In this document: positions 17,398-27,074 of the stretch, piece after piece
Layout of the letters: the number at the start of each line of letters is the position of its first letter
Numbering within the stretch: the stretch's first letter is position 1
NCBI GenBank assembly: GCA_028710565.1
Contig: JAQTTV010000020.1
Location: 1-58,101 of the forward strand
Direction: 5' to 3'
Origin: Gallionella sp.
Lineage (GTDB): Bacteria; Pseudomonadota; Gammaproteobacteria; Burkholderiales; Gallionellaceae
DNA: 58,101 nucleotides
Notes under the pieces: generated by a model
What the model saw: only the letters and a program-made list of their open reading frames with translations
The model's database searches: none
Told to the model about the DNA's origin: nothing
Position numbers and translations under genes: made by a program

Positions 17398-20300
17398 TTA
17401 TGGAATCGGCACTCCCACCACGCCATTGATGGTCACGTTGGGGTTGCTAGTCGTCGTTGGACTGTTTGCTACGGTGATGATATTTCCCGTGACGCGGGTC
17501 ACACTCACAGGACTGGTCGCTACTAAGCTGCCTCCTATGCTGCTTGTCCCGAACTGGGTGTAGCCCGCTGTTTGAGTGGTGGTCAAATTACCTGTGGTGT
17601 TGCTCCATGCGGTGAGGTTGCCGCCCGTCGTGAAGCTGGTATTGCCTGTATCGGTCACCGCCACGATCAGCGCGTTTTTGTCCGTTAGACTGATACCGTT
17701 GCCGATGGCACTGACTTTGCCTCGGAAATCATTGCTTGCATTATTGAGGGTGATGCCGTATTTGACATTATTGACTCCCGCCAACGTGTTGTCCGCAATC
17801 AGGGTACTCGTCCCTGTGACGTTCACACCCGTTCCCGCCGCTTGGGTGATCGCGCCCCCGCGTGAGAGTGCCGTTAGCTTACCTGTAGCGTTGATATTAC
17901 CCAGTTGCAATCCGCCCACCCCATCCAGCAGGGCAACACCTGTTCCCGTTGCGGACACCGCGCCCACAAAGTCATTGGCCGTCGAGCTAGACAAATTGAT
18001 TGCCGAGCCAGTGAGCGACGTTGTACCCGCGACGTTGATACCGCTCGCGTCTTGGGTGATAGCACCTAAACCGCTGGCCGATAGATTGCCACCGATATGG
18101 CTTAGACCAAACAGCGTCGAACTGCCCACGCCTGTGGTTAGCGTGGTCAAATTACCCGTGGTGTTGCTCCATACGTTGAGGTTGCCGCCTGCCGCGAATG
18201 CCGTGTTGCCTGTGTCAGTCACGGTAGCCATCAGCGCATTGATATCCGTAAGACTAATGCCATTGCCGATGGCACTGACTTTGCCTCGGAAATCATTACT
18301 TGCATTATTGAGGGTGATGCCGTATTTGAAATTGTTGACTCCCGCCTTAGCATTGTCAGCAATCAAGGTGCTAGTCCCCGCGACATTCACGCTCGTTCCC
18401 ACTGCTTGGGTAATCGCACCGCCGCGTGACAGTGCCGTCAGGGTACCTGTGGCGTTGATATTGCCCAGTTGCAATCCGCCCACGCTATCTAAGAGGTTGA
18501 TGCCACTGCCCGTGGCATTGACCGCGCCCATAAAATTATTACCTGCATTTGCGAGCGCGATGCCGTATTTCACATTGCCAGCTCCCACGATACCGTTATC
18601 AGCGGTCAATGTAGTATCGCCTGTGACGGTGATTTTGCTGCCCGCAGCTTGGGTAATCGTGCCGCTGGCTATCGCGCTGAAGTTGCCTTTAGGATTAAAT
18701 TGATCGCCTGCAACATTGATGTTACCTAGCTTTAGCCCACTCAAGCTATTCGTTAGGCTAACGTCACTACCAGTGGCACTGACCATCCCTACGAGATTAT
18801 TACTTGTATTTATTAGATAAACTCCAGTCCCTGATAGCGCAGTGCTGCCTCCAACGGTAAGGCTACTGTTGGGAGCTTGATAAATATCGCTAGAAGCCGA
18901 AGCAGTTAAGTTACCTGTAACGTTGATATTTCCTAGGAAGATTAAGCCTGCGTTGTAAGCTATGTCCAGATTACCGCCAACATTGAGCCAACTAAATGCG
19001 GACTGGTTATAAATTCCAGTACAGCTTAGCGAGCCACGACTGTTTAGCGTCCCACTATTCATAAACAAATTAGTAATGGGCGTAACCGTCCCATTTAAAT
19101 TCAATGTGCCGCCATTGACGTTTAAATTGTTAACATTTAACGCACCATTGATCGTACCCGTTGCCCCATATACTCCCAGTAGACCAATGCTTACCGCACC
19201 GTCAATAGTGACCGCAGTTGTAGGGCCGAACCCAAGCATAACCGACCCATTCCCCGTAATCGCATGGGCATTTGTGAAGTGATGTATCCCACTGTCGATG
19301 TTAAGCACCGCCCCCGCATTGAAATTAAACGTGCCGCTATGCGTGCCCCCTCCTCTTAAATAGACTACGCCAGCATTGCTGCCATTGACCGTGCCGTTAT
19401 TGCTGAAATTACCATTTTGACCTAGATATAACCAAGAATATGCCGCATTGGCATTGATGATGCCGTTGTTGACGAAGCTGATATTCGCCATGGTAGGACT
19501 CCACGTGAGCAAGCCACCAACGGTACCCAATCCATTTAAAGTCAGCCCACTGCCTAGGGTTAGCGTCTGGATTTGATTGCTCGGCTGTTGAATTAAGCCA
19601 CCACCAGCCATATTGATAGTCGCCGCGCCTGAAGTACTGATGCTTTGCGCACCCGCCGTATTGAAATAAAGCCGACTATTGCCCAAATTGAGAGTCACGC
19701 CATCGGCGAGTATCAAATTATTTTTGATTATCAAGTTATTGCTGGTAATCAAATTACTGCCTAATGTAACGCCATCAAGCGTTGCTCCCCCCCCCAACGA
19801 AGAGCCAACCAGTACAACAGGTACCGCATCGGTATTTTTTAACGTGCCGTTTAAGATCGTGCCTGTTAAGCTAGTTAATCCACCCGTTTTAAACAGCCCA
19901 GCCGAACCAATATCCACGGTAGCACCCGTATTATCCAAGGTGCCGCTGAGGACAACTGAAGTGCCTGCCGTGCGGGTAAAATTGCCCAGCCCTGCGGTGG
20001 TAAATGTGCCGCCCAAGTCTAGCGTACCTGCGGAAAGATTCAAACTTCCTGTATTGGTAAAGTTTCCGAACTTACCCAAACTGAGTGTCTGTCCTGCCAC
20101 ATTGGCATTGATAATGCCATTGTTGACTAAACTGGCATTGCCCGCCGTGGAAGTCCAAACACTATATAGCGGCATACCAAATGGCGACGCAAGATTACCA
20201 CTCTCACCCACACTACCCCAGCCATTCACCGTCAAGCCTGTGCCTAACGTTAATGTCTGAGCTTGATTGTATTGTTGGAGAATGCCACCGCCCGCCATAT

Positions 20301-23300
20301 TGATGGTGGCAGCACCAAGGGTGCTAATGCTTTGCGCACCAGGAGAATTAAAATAAAGCCGAGAGTTACCCAAATTGAGGGTCACGCCGTCTGCAAGTAT
20401 CAAATTATTTTTGATCGTCAGGCTGTAGCTGGTACTCAAATTACTGCCTAATGTAACGCCATCCAGCGTTGCTCCACCCCCCAACAAAGAACCAACTGGT
20501 ATAGGTACCGCATCGGTATTTTTCAACGTACCGTTTAAGATCGTGCCTGTTAAGCTAGTCAATCCACCCGTTTTAAATACCCCCGCCGAACCAATATCCA
20601 CGGTAGTACCTGTGTTATCCAATGTACCGCTGAGGACAACCGACGTGCCTGCGGTGCGGGTAAAATTACCTAGTCCTGCTGTTGTAACATTGCCCGCCAA
20701 GTTTAATGATCCTGCGGAAAGATTTATGCTGCCCGCATTAGTGAAGCTGCCAAATTTACCCAAGCTGAGAGTATGTCCTACCACATTGGCATTGATAATG
20801 CCATTGTTTACCAAAACAGCATTTCCAGTAGTAGGGATACTAAATGGACTCACAGGATTGCCGCTGTCACCAATAGCTCCCCAACCGTTTACGGTCAAAC
20901 CGCTGCCGAGGGTCAATGTTTGAGCTTGATTGTTCAGTTGCAAGAAACCGCCGCCCAATACGTTGATGGTCGCAGTACCAAGGGTGCTGATGCTTTGCGC
21001 ACCAGGGGAAGTGAAATTAATACCACTACTGCCCATATTGAGCGTCACGCCATTGGCAAGTATCAAATTATTCTTGACTGTTAAGCTTGGGGTGCTACTC
21101 AAATTCAAATTGCTGCCTAAAGTGATGCCATCCAGCGTTCCCCCCCCGCTCCCTAACAGAAAACCGACCAATACGGGTACAGCATCGGTATTCGTCAACG
21201 TACCGTTTAAAATCGTGCCTGTTAGGCTAGTCAAACCACCCGCTTGAAACAGCCCCGCTGAACCAATATCTACGGTCGTTCCCGTGTTATCCAATGTGCC
21301 ACTGAGATTCACCGAAGTACCTGTCGTGCGGGTAAAACTACCCAGCCCTGCTGTCGTAACGGTACCAGCCAAATCCAATGTTCCTGCGGAAAGATTTATG
21401 CTACCCGCATTAGTGAAACTGCCAAATTTACCCAAACTGAGTGTCTGTCCTGCCACATTGGCATTGATGACCCCGTTGTTGACTAAACTGGCATTGCCAG
21501 CGGTGGGTGTCCACACATCAAGCACCCCCGCCACAAAACTAAGATTGCTACTTTCTCCAATAGTCCCCCAACCATTCACCGTCAAGCCCGTACCTAGCGT
21601 TAATGTCTGAGCTTGATTGTATTGTTGGAAAATGCCGCCGCCCGCCATATTGATGGTCGCCGCGCCTGAGGTACTGATACTTTGCGCACCCGCTGTATTG
21701 AAATAAAGCCGACTATTACCCAAATTGAGCGTCACACCATTCGCCAATGCCAGATTATTGCTGACAATACTGTATCCCCCCATACTCAAGTTGCTACCCA
21801 ACGTGACACCGTCCAACACGCCCCCGAAACTAAAGAGAGAGGGTAAGGCATCCGTACTAGTTAGCGTTGAATTCAAAATAGAACCATGCAAAGGTACGCC
21901 AAAAGGAGAAAGCATGATCCCATTCGTAAAGTTAATCACTCCACCATTGGTATTGACGCTGGCAAAAATACCACTTGTCCCTCCCAGTCCTCCTGCCCCT
22001 GGCGTAAGGTTGATATTTAACGCGCCCCCCGTGGAGGTAATATTTGAATTGATGTTGATATTTCTTTGCGCCTGCAAGGTCAAACTGGTGACCGCAGTCC
22101 CTGTTTTATTGATGGCATCATTGACAAAAATGTCGCCGTTTCCTGCTGTCAGCCCACTCAAGCTTTGAATAATGACGTTGCCCGTATCCAATTGGGTTGA
22201 AAGTGCCGCGCCTGTTATATCTCCGCCCGTTGCCGCCACGGTGAAATCCACGGGATCAATCAACCACGTCCCCGCCAGTCCATTCGGCGCGGCGGTGGTG
22301 ATATGCGCGTCATTGGCGACTTTAACGTGAGCGGCGGAGGTTTCGATAAAACCGCCACCCGCTCCCCCCGCCCCTCTCCCGCCAGCGGGCGAGGGGAGTA
22401 CAGACGCATCCAATGTACCACCGACATTGACCGTGCCGACCTGCATATCGCCTATGAGTTTTATCACGCCAGCCACGTTTTGAATCGTGCGAGCTTGGAT
22501 GATGCCTGTGTTGTTGACCACCGCGCTGCTCAAGGCATCGGCGGCTTTGGCGGACATAAACACCCGCCCGCCGTCGGCTTGGATCAGTTGTTTGTTGTCT
22601 GCGAGGGCTTGGAGTGCGCCTTGGTCTATGCTGTAACTGAGGAGTGAACCGTTGTTGAGGTTCAGCGTCACTTTGTCGCCAGCGGCGAGTAAAGCGGTGC
22701 CGAGGGTGGCGGAGATCACGCCTTCGTTGCGTACCTCAGGGGCGAGCAGGGCGATGTAGCCACCTGGTGCGGCGGTCAGATTACCTTGGTTGACCACCGC
22801 CCCTCTCCCCATCCCTCTCCCGCTTGCGGGAGAGGGGGTACCAAAGCTGTAGTTCCCTGCCATTAAATCAGCATCGCTGAGGTTCAATGTGGAGGCAACT
22901 AAGCCGCCGACATTGACTTGCGCGGTGCTGCCGAATAACACGCCGTTGGGGTTGAGTACAAACACTTGCCCGTTGGCACTGAGGCTACCGAGAATCTGGC
23001 TGGGATTTTGCCCAATCACGCGGTTGAGCGCGACCGACATGGTGCTAGGCTGGATAAAGCGCACGGATTCGTTGGCGGCGATGCTGAAGTCTTGCCAGTT
23101 GATGGCGAGATTTTGTGTGCTTTGGGTGATGGTGGTGTTGACACCCGTTTGCGCAATCGTCCCCGCACCTGCACTCACTTGCCCACCCACAGGCCCTGCC
23201 ATCGCCAACGGCGTTAAGAATATTCCCTCCATCAACGCCAACGCCGCCGCGATTAACTTGCGCCCCGAAATGGATTTACCATGCCCCTTCGCATTCTCCG

Positions 23301-23376
23301 CACAGCACACCCAAGTGTTCAACACCTGGCTCCAAATCAAACGGTAAACACGGTTCATCGAGGCGTGGCGTTTCAT
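17398..23376 (-). CDS. Filamentous-haemagglutinin-like exoprotein (TpsA-type, large repetitive)
   Basis: The protein has 1992 aa from the ATG at 23376, preceded by AAAAGGAAATGCC; a later ATG at 23358 is possible. The extended signal peptide (MNRVYRLIWSQVLNTWVCCA ...) is typical of two-partner secretion. The TPS domain has NWQDFSIAANESVRFIQPS and VFVLNPNGVLFG, and a GGFIETSAAHVKV segment follows. The remainder is Gly/Asn/Thr-rich beta-helix-like repeats, including about 680-bp tandem units (19.6-21.9 kb) and a 564-bp duplicated unit (17.58-18.7 kb). The expected outer-membrane TpsB transporter is not in the window. It is probably a secreted or surface adhesin. Two REP-like palindromes are inserted in frame near the N-terminus. 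Confidence 0.88.
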   Translation of the reverse strand: MKRHASMNRVYRLIWSQVLNTWVCCAENAKGHGKSISGRKLIAAALALMEGIFLTPLAMAGPVGGQVSAGAGTIAQTGVNTTITQSTQNLAINWQDFSIAANESVRFIQPSTMSVALNRVIGQNPSQILGSLSANGQVFVLNPNGVLFGSTAQVNVGGLVASTLNLSDADLMAGNYSFGTPSPASGRGMGRGAVVNQGNLTAAPGGYIALLAPEVRNEGVISATLGTALLAAGDKVTLNLNNGSLLSYSIDQGALQALADNKQLIQADGGRVFMSAKAADALSSAVVNNTGIIQARTIQNVAGVIKLIGDMQVGTVNVGGTLDASVLPSPAGGRGAGGAGGGFIETSAAHVKVANDAHITTAAPNGLAGTWLIDPVDFTVAATGGDITGAALSTQLDTGNVIIQSLSGLTAGNGDIFVNDAINKTGTAVTSLTLQAQRNININSNITSTGGALNINLTPGAGGLGGTSGIFASVNTNGGVINFTNGIMLSPFGVPLHGSILNSTLTSTDALPSLFSFGGVLDGVTLGSNLSMGGYSIVSNNLALANGVTLNLGNSRLYFNTAGAQSISTSGAATINMAGGGIFQQYNQAQTLTLGTGLTVNGWGTIGESSNLSFVAGVLDVWTPTAGNASLVNNGVINANVAGQTLSLGKFGSFTNAGSINLSAGTLDLAGTVTTAGLGSFTRTTGTSVNLSGTLDNTGTTVDIGSAGLFQAGGLTSLTGTILNGTLTNTDAVPVLVGFLLGSGGGTLDGITLGSNLNLSSTPSLTVKNNLILANGVTLNMGSSGINFTSPGAQSISTLGTATINVLGGGFLQLNNQAQTLTLGSGLTVNGWGAIGDSGNPVSPFSIPTTGNAVLVNNGIINANVVGHTLSLGKFGSFTNAGSINLSAGSLNLAGNVTTAGLGNFTRTAGTSVVLSGTLDNTGTTVDIGSAGVFKTGGLTSLTGTILNGTLKNTDAVPIPVGSLLGGGATLDGVTLGSNLSTSYSLTIKNNLILADGVTLNLGNSRLYFNSPGAQSISTLGAATINMAGGGILQQYNQAQTLTLGTGLTVNGWGSVGESGNLASPFGMPLYSVWTSTAGNASLVNNGIINANVAGQTLSLGKFGNFTNTGSLNLSAGTLDLGGTFTTAGLGNFTRTAGTSVVLSGTLDNTGATVDIGSAGLFKTGGLTSLTGTILNGTLKNTDAVPVVLVGSSLGGGATLDGVTLGSNLITSNNLIIKNNLILADGVTLNLGNSRLYFNTAGAQSISTSGAATINMAGGGLIQQPSNQIQTLTLGSGLTLNGLGTVGGLLTWSPTMANISFVNNGIINANAAYSWLYLGQNGNFSNNGTVNGSNAGVVYLRGGGTHSGTFNFNAGAVLNIDSGIHHFTNAHAITGNGSVMLGFGPTTAVTIDGAVSIGLLGVYGATGTINGALNVNNLNVNGGTLNLNGTVTPITNLFMNSGTLNSRGSLSCTGIYNQSAFSWLNVGGNLDIAYNAGLIFLGNINVTGNLTASASSDIYQAPNSSLTVGGSTALSGTGVYLINTSNNLVGMVSATGSDVSLTNSLSGLKLGNINVAGDQFNPKGNFSAIASGTITQAAGSKITVTGDTTLTADNGIVGAGNVKYGIALANAGNNFMGAVNATGSGINLLDSVGGLQLGNINATGTLTALSRGGAITQAVGTSVNVAGTSTLIADNAKAGVNNFKYGITLNNASNDFRGKVSAIGNGISLTDINALMATVTDTGNTAFAAGGNLNVWSNTTGNLTTLTTGVGSSTLFGLSHIGGNLSASGLGAITQDASGINVAGTTSLTGSAINLSSSTANDFVGAVSATGTGVALLDGVGGLQLGNINATGKLTALSRGGAITQAAGTGVNVTGTSTLIADNTLAGVNNVKYGITLNNASNDFRGKVSAIGNGISLTDKNALIVAVTDTGNTSFTTGGNLTAWSNTTGNLTTTQTAGYTQFGTSSIGGSLVATSPVSVTRVTGNIITVANSPTTTSNPNVTINGVVGVPIP
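17581..18700 (-). repeat. Duplicated 564-bp unit near the exoprotein C-terminus
   Basis: GGTCAAATTACC is found at 17581 and again at 18145, followed in both by highly similar sequence encoding NNASNDFRGKVSAIGNGISLTD-type stretches and TSTLIADN. The two units differ mainly in scattered substitutions. Confidence 0.75.
19670..21900 (-). repeat. Tandem ~680-bp repeats inside the exoprotein gene
   Basis: The CCCAAATTGAGNGTCACGCC-type block recurs at about 19680, 20370, 21040 and 21720, giving a period of roughly 670-690 bp (about 225 residues). At protein level the units share TAGLGNFTRTAGTSV, LTSLTGTILNGTL and AQTLTLGTGLTVNGWG. The near identity at DNA level suggests recent unequal duplication and makes this stretch prone to assembly collapse. 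Confidence 0.8.
22371..22396. repeat. REP-like palindrome inserted in frame in the exoprotein gene (1)
   Basis: CCCCTCTCCCGC and GCGGGCGAGGGG form a stem of 12 pairs with one mismatch around a CA loop. The coding effect is a short PSPAGGRGAGG peptide between GGTLDAS and GGFIETSA, which are adjacent in most related proteins. Confidence 0.7.
22813..22836. repeat. REP-like palindrome inserted in frame in the exoprotein gene (2)
   Basis: CCCTCTCCCGC-TT-GCGGGAGAGGG is a perfect 11-bp stem. With its flanks it encodes TPSPASGRGMGRG between NYSFG and AVVNQGNLT, a position where related TpsA proteins have no insert. Confidence 0.75.
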
Positions 23377-23768
23377 GGCATTTCCTTTTGGTAAATTCAC
23401 CACACCGACGAAAATGCCGATACAGCAAAGGGGATGGGATGTTAATGGTTGAGCATTCTACTGCAATGAGTGTGGGATTGAATAGCTGATTGTTAGGCTG
23501 GTCACACTCAACCGTTTTGAATTATGGAGATGACGAATAAATCTGCATTTCCTTATTAACTGGTGACATAGGCATTTGTAGCGTAGCCTGTATCGCCTAA
23601 GGAGACACTGATTAAATCTTCCGTTCGTGGAGGGCCTGTCGAACCATGAACGGAATATTTAATAAAATCAGCGTGTTAAATCCGCCCACCCTTCGACCGT
23701 TCGACAAGCTCACGACTCAGGGCGAACTGATTTAATCAGCGTTTTCCTAAATTGCAAGGGGACGGCAC
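23377..23768. other. Gene-free spacer with exoprotein promoter region and MITE copy C
   Basis: This 392-base region lies between divergent genes (exoprotein leftward, ATPase rightward). The left part, AT-rich around 23440-23590, must hold the exoprotein promoter. The right part is repeat copy C. No open frame of note is present. Confidence 0.55.
23598..23750 (+). repeat. MITE-like repeat, full copy C
   Basis: It runs from TAAGGAGACACTGATTAAAT to TTTAATCAGCGTTTTCCTAA with imperfect terminal inverted repeats of about 20 bp. It ends 18 bases before the ATPase start codon, so it also supplies that gene's upstream region. It is inverted relative to copy B at the other end of the exoprotein gene. 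Confidence 0.85.
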
Positions 23769-26483
23769 ATGAACCAGACTGAAAATCCATCTGAAACGCC
23801 CGATCAGCATCGCATTCCTTTGGCTGAGTTGATGCAGCGGCTGAATGCCACCGAGGCAGGATTTAGTTCGGTGGAAGCGGCAAAACGCTTCGCAGAACAG
23901 GGTAGCAACGAACTTCGTGTACGCAAAGACACACCCGAACTGATCAAATTCTTCCGCCAACTGACCAATTTTTTCGCGCTATTGTTAATCGCAGGTTCCT
24001 CGCTGGCATTCTTGGCTGACTATTTAAGGCCAGGCGAAGGCAATGCTTATATTGGCGTGGCATTGTTGTTGGTGGTGCTGCTCAATGCGGTGTTCTCTTA
24101 TGTGCAGGAGTATCAAAGCGACCGCATCATGGAAAGCTTTCGCAATATGCTGCCGCCTATGATTGCTGTGTTGAGAGACGGGAATGTGTCGCGTATTGAG
24201 GCGCGATTGCTGGTGATGGGCGATGTGATTTTGTTGGAGGAAGGTGACCGTGTACCTGCTGATGGGCGGCTGATCGAAGTGAATCAACTCAAGGTCGATC
24301 ATGCCTCGCTGACGGGCGAGAGTGAACCACAGTTGCGCAAACTGAGCTGTACGCACGACAACTTGCTGGAAAGTCGCAACATGGTGTTTTCGGGTACGTT
24401 GGTGCAAAGCGGCAACGGCAAGGCGATCATCTACGGCACGGGGATGAACACGCAAATTGGGCGTATTGTGCAACTCACTAAGGAAGTCGCGCTGGTGGAG
24501 ACTCCAATACGCAAGGAGTTGCGTCACTTTATTCGGATTATTTCCAGTATTGCGATCACGCTGGGCGTGCTGTTTTTCTTGCTCAGTGTACTGATGGGCA
24601 ACCCCATGATAGGCAGTTTGATTTTTGCCATTGGGATTATCGTGGCGAATGTGCCCGAAGGATTGTTGCCCACCGTCACCCTTTCCCTCACCATGGCATC
24701 GAAACGCATGGCGAAGAAGAATGCGTTGATACGAAACTTGGAAGCGGTGGAAACCCTAGGCTCCACCACGGTGATTTGCACCGACAAAACGGGGACGATT
24801 ACTCAGAATCAGATGAAGGTGTCCTCATTGATACTGGGTGAGGAAATCTGGTTGGCTGCTCAAGCAGGCTTGGCGCAAGCACCAGGATTTGCCGAGGCGT
24901 GGGCAGCCATTGCCTTGTGCAATAACGCCCGATTGTCGGGCGACCATTATTTGGGCGATCCAACCGAGGGGGCAATGTTGTTGTTTGCCCAACAAATTCG
25001 ACCCTTAGCGGAATTGCAAACACGTTTCCCGCGCATACATGAAGAACCCTTTGATTCTGCCACCAAGCGCATGATGACCACGCATCGTGAGCTGGGCGGA
25101 CAGTCCAATCTTGCCTATATGAAGGGCGCACCTGAAGTGGTGTTTGGACTATGTACCCACTGGATGCGACAAGGTGAGTTGGTGGCATTTGATGACGCGG
25201 CTCGCCAGCAAGCTTTGACAAAATACGAAGCTCTCGCGGCGCAAGGAGAGCGCGTGTTGGCATTGGCCTTTAAGCATACGGATGAGGACGAAGCCAGCGA
25301 AGGGGATTTCATCTATTTGGGACTGGTGGGCATGCTCGATCCGCCCCGCCCCGAAATTGCTGCCGCGATTGATAAATGCCGCAGCGCAGGCATACGGGTG
25401 TTTATGATTACGGGCGATTACCACCTCACCGCCGAGTCGATTGCGCGTCAAGTCGGGCTGTTTACAGGGGATGGGCAGGTTGTAGTGGGGGGCGAGTTAC
25501 AAAGCATGACGGCGGAGGTACTCGCGACTTTGCTAGATAGCCGCGAGCTGGTGTTTGCCCGCGCCACCCCGATGCAAAAATTGCAAATCGTCAAAGCATT
25601 GCAACAAAAGGGAGAAATCGTCACCGTCACAGGCGATGGGGTCAACGACGCACCCGCACTGAAAAATGCTGATATGGGTGTGGCAATGGGTGTGTCAGGC
25701 ACGGAGGTGGCTAAAGAAGCGGCGGATATGGTGTTGATGGATGATAACTTTGCCACCATTGTCAGTGCCATCGAAGAAGGACGCACCATCTTTGCCAATA
25801 TCAAAAAGTTCATTGCTTACATTCTGACCAGCAACGTGCCAGAAATTCTACCTTTTATCGCTTTCGTTACCCTAGGCGCGCCGCTGGCATTGACCGTAGT
25901 GCTGATTCTGAGCATCGACTTGGGTACGGATTTATTGCCCGCTTTAGGCTTGGGGCGGGAGCTCCCCGAAAATGATGTAATGAAGCAACCACCACGCAAA
26001 CGGGATGAAAGATTGCTCACAGGCTCGCTACTCCTGTGGAGCTACGGCGTTATCGGCATGTTGCAAGCGGCTGCGGGTTTTTTTGCATTTTTCGTTGTGC
26101 TGCATCGTGGGGGTTGGGTGTGGGGAGGTGGCTTGCCCGAATCAGGTTTGCTTTACAAAACGGCCGTCACTTCGTTTTTTGCGGCGGTGGTAATTTGTCA
26201 GATCGCCAATGTGTTGATCTGTCGTACTCGTCGGCAAAGTCTCTTATCCGCTGGCATATTTACCAACAAACTCGTTTGGCTAGGCATTGCGGCCGAGCTG
26301 GGTTTACTCGCTGCAATTTCACACGTCACTTTTTTGCAACCCTTTTTCGGCACGGCTCCGATAGGTTGGTTTGAAGTGTCGCTGGCACTCCCTTTTGCTG
26401 CACTGATACTGTTGGGGGATGAATGGCGACGTTGGATGATTAGGCGGGAAAGTCGCTGGGTGTTACGATGGTTTGCTTGGTAA
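23769..26483 (+). CDS. P-type cation-transporting ATPase, P2C (Na+/K+-ATPase-like)
   Basis: The protein has 904 aa with ribosome-binding site AAGGGG. Landmarks are the actuator TGES (182-185), TM4 IIVANVPEGLLPTVT (292-303), phosphorylation site DKTGT (339-343), and hinge VTGDGVNDAPALKNADMGVAMG. The TM6 stretch LSIDLGTDLLPALGLGRELPENDVM closely follows the TM6 pattern of Na+/K+-ATPase alpha chains (IDLGTD) rather than SERCA. The cation is probably Na+, K+ or H+, but bacterial members are poorly characterised. No beta subunit is visible. Confidence 0.88.
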   Translation: MNQTENPSETPDQHRIPLAELMQRLNATEAGFSSVEAAKRFAEQGSNELRVRKDTPELIKFFRQLTNFFALLLIAGSSLAFLADYLRPGEGNAYIGVALLLVVLLNAVFSYVQEYQSDRIMESFRNMLPPMIAVLRDGNVSRIEARLLVMGDVILLEEGDRVPADGRLIEVNQLKVDHASLTGESEPQLRKLSCTHDNLLESRNMVFSGTLVQSGNGKAIIYGTGMNTQIGRIVQLTKEVALVETPIRKELRHFIRIISSIAITLGVLFFLLSVLMGNPMIGSLIFAIGIIVANVPEGLLPTVTLSLTMASKRMAKKNALIRNLEAVETLGSTTVICTDKTGTITQNQMKVSSLILGEEIWLAAQAGLAQAPGFAEAWAAIALCNNARLSGDHYLGDPTEGAMLLFAQQIRPLAELQTRFPRIHEEPFDSATKRMMTTHRELGGQSNLAYMKGAPEVVFGLCTHWMRQGELVAFDDAARQQALTKYEALAAQGERVLALAFKHTDEDEASEGDFIYLGLVGMLDPPRPEIAAAIDKCRSAGIRVFMITGDYHLTAESIARQVGLFTGDGQVVVGGELQSMTAEVLATLLDSRELVFARATPMQKLQIVKALQQKGEIVTVTGDGVNDAPALKNADMGVAMGVSGTEVAKEAADMVLMDDNFATIVSAIEEGRTIFANIKKFIAYILTSNVPEILPFIAFVTLGAPLALTVVLILSIDLGTDLLPALGLGRELPENDVMKQPPRKRDERLLTGSLLLWSYGVIGMLQAAAGFFAFFVVLHRGGWVWGGGLPESGLLYKTAVTSFFAAVVICQIANVLICRTRRQSLLSAGIFTNKLVWLGIAAELGLLAAISHVTFLQPFFGTAPIGWFEVSLALPFAALILLGDEWRRWMIRRESRWVLRWFAW

Positions 26484-26523
26484 CTCAAGGAACAACAACA
26501 GAATCACAGCGGGATGTCCACAG

Positions 26524-26567
26524 AAAAACCGCCAAACGGCGTTCATTGAAAGAATGCGGTTTGGCGG
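26524..26567 (-). terminator. Rho-independent terminator of the beta-barrel gene
   Basis: CCGCCAAAC (26529-26537) pairs with GTTTGGCGG (26559-26567), extended by GCGTTC/GAATGC. Read on the minus strand the stem is followed by a run of five T. It separates the convergent ATPase and outer-membrane genes. Confidence 0.85.
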
Positions 26568-26594
26568 CGTTGAAAATTTAAAATCTAAGCGATT

Positions 26595-27074
26595 TTAGAA
26601 TGCGTACTTGAGATTCAGACCCCAATTACTGGCTTTCCAGCGATTGCCTTGTGCATCTGTGGGTAACTTGCCGAAGTTTTCGTATTCCAAGCGCAATGCG
26701 ACATTGCGGTTAAAGTTATATCCACCGCCGACACCCCACATAATGTCCGAGTGACGACCTGCGCCAGCAGCAGTGGTGCGATTTTCAGACGCGCCCACCT
26801 TAGCAGAGACATCCCAGTTAGGGTCAATCGGCATCGTGCCTACCATGGCTGCTGACCATGCATTGGCTGTTGCACCACGATAACCACCAAAATCGTTGTA
26901 AGCAACTTGAAAACCCAGATTTTCACTGGTTTGATAACCCACAAATATTTTGGATGCGGTATTACTGGTGTCTGTTCTGGCAGCCCCCAAGCCCGCACCA
27001 ATATAAAGTTCTGCGGAAGCTGGGACAGCGATAAATGCGGAGCTGATTGCCAGCGCCATTAAAATTTTCTTCAT
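26595..27074 (-). CDS. Small outer-membrane beta-barrel protein
   Basis: The protein has 159 aa. The Sec signal peptide MKKILMALAISSAFIAVPASA is followed by alternating strands (ELYIGAGLGAARTD; KIFVGYQTSENLGFQVAYNDFGGY; NVALRLEYENFGKL). The last residues GLNLKYAF end in Phe, the BAM recognition feature. It matches the OmpA-like/OmpW-type 8-stranded porin fold without a peptidoglycan-binding domain. Specific function is unknown. A good ribosome-binding site (TTAGGAGAAAAATA) precedes the ATG. Confidence 0.85.
   Translation of the reverse strand: MKKILMALAISSAFIAVPASAELYIGAGLGAARTDTSNTASKIFVGYQTSENLGFQVAYNDFGGYRGATANAWSAAMVGTMPIDPNWDVSAKVGASENRTTAAGAGRHSDIMWGVGGGYNFNRNVALRLEYENFGKLPTDAQGNRWKASNWGLNLKYAF

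Noticed and set aside
17576..18703. 375-aa open frame on the plus strand opposite the exoprotein gene
   Set aside because: It is Val/Pro/Leu-rich translation of the antisense of a repetitive gene; similar shadow frames repeat at 19.7, 20.5 and 21.3 kb with the same period as the exoprotein repeats.
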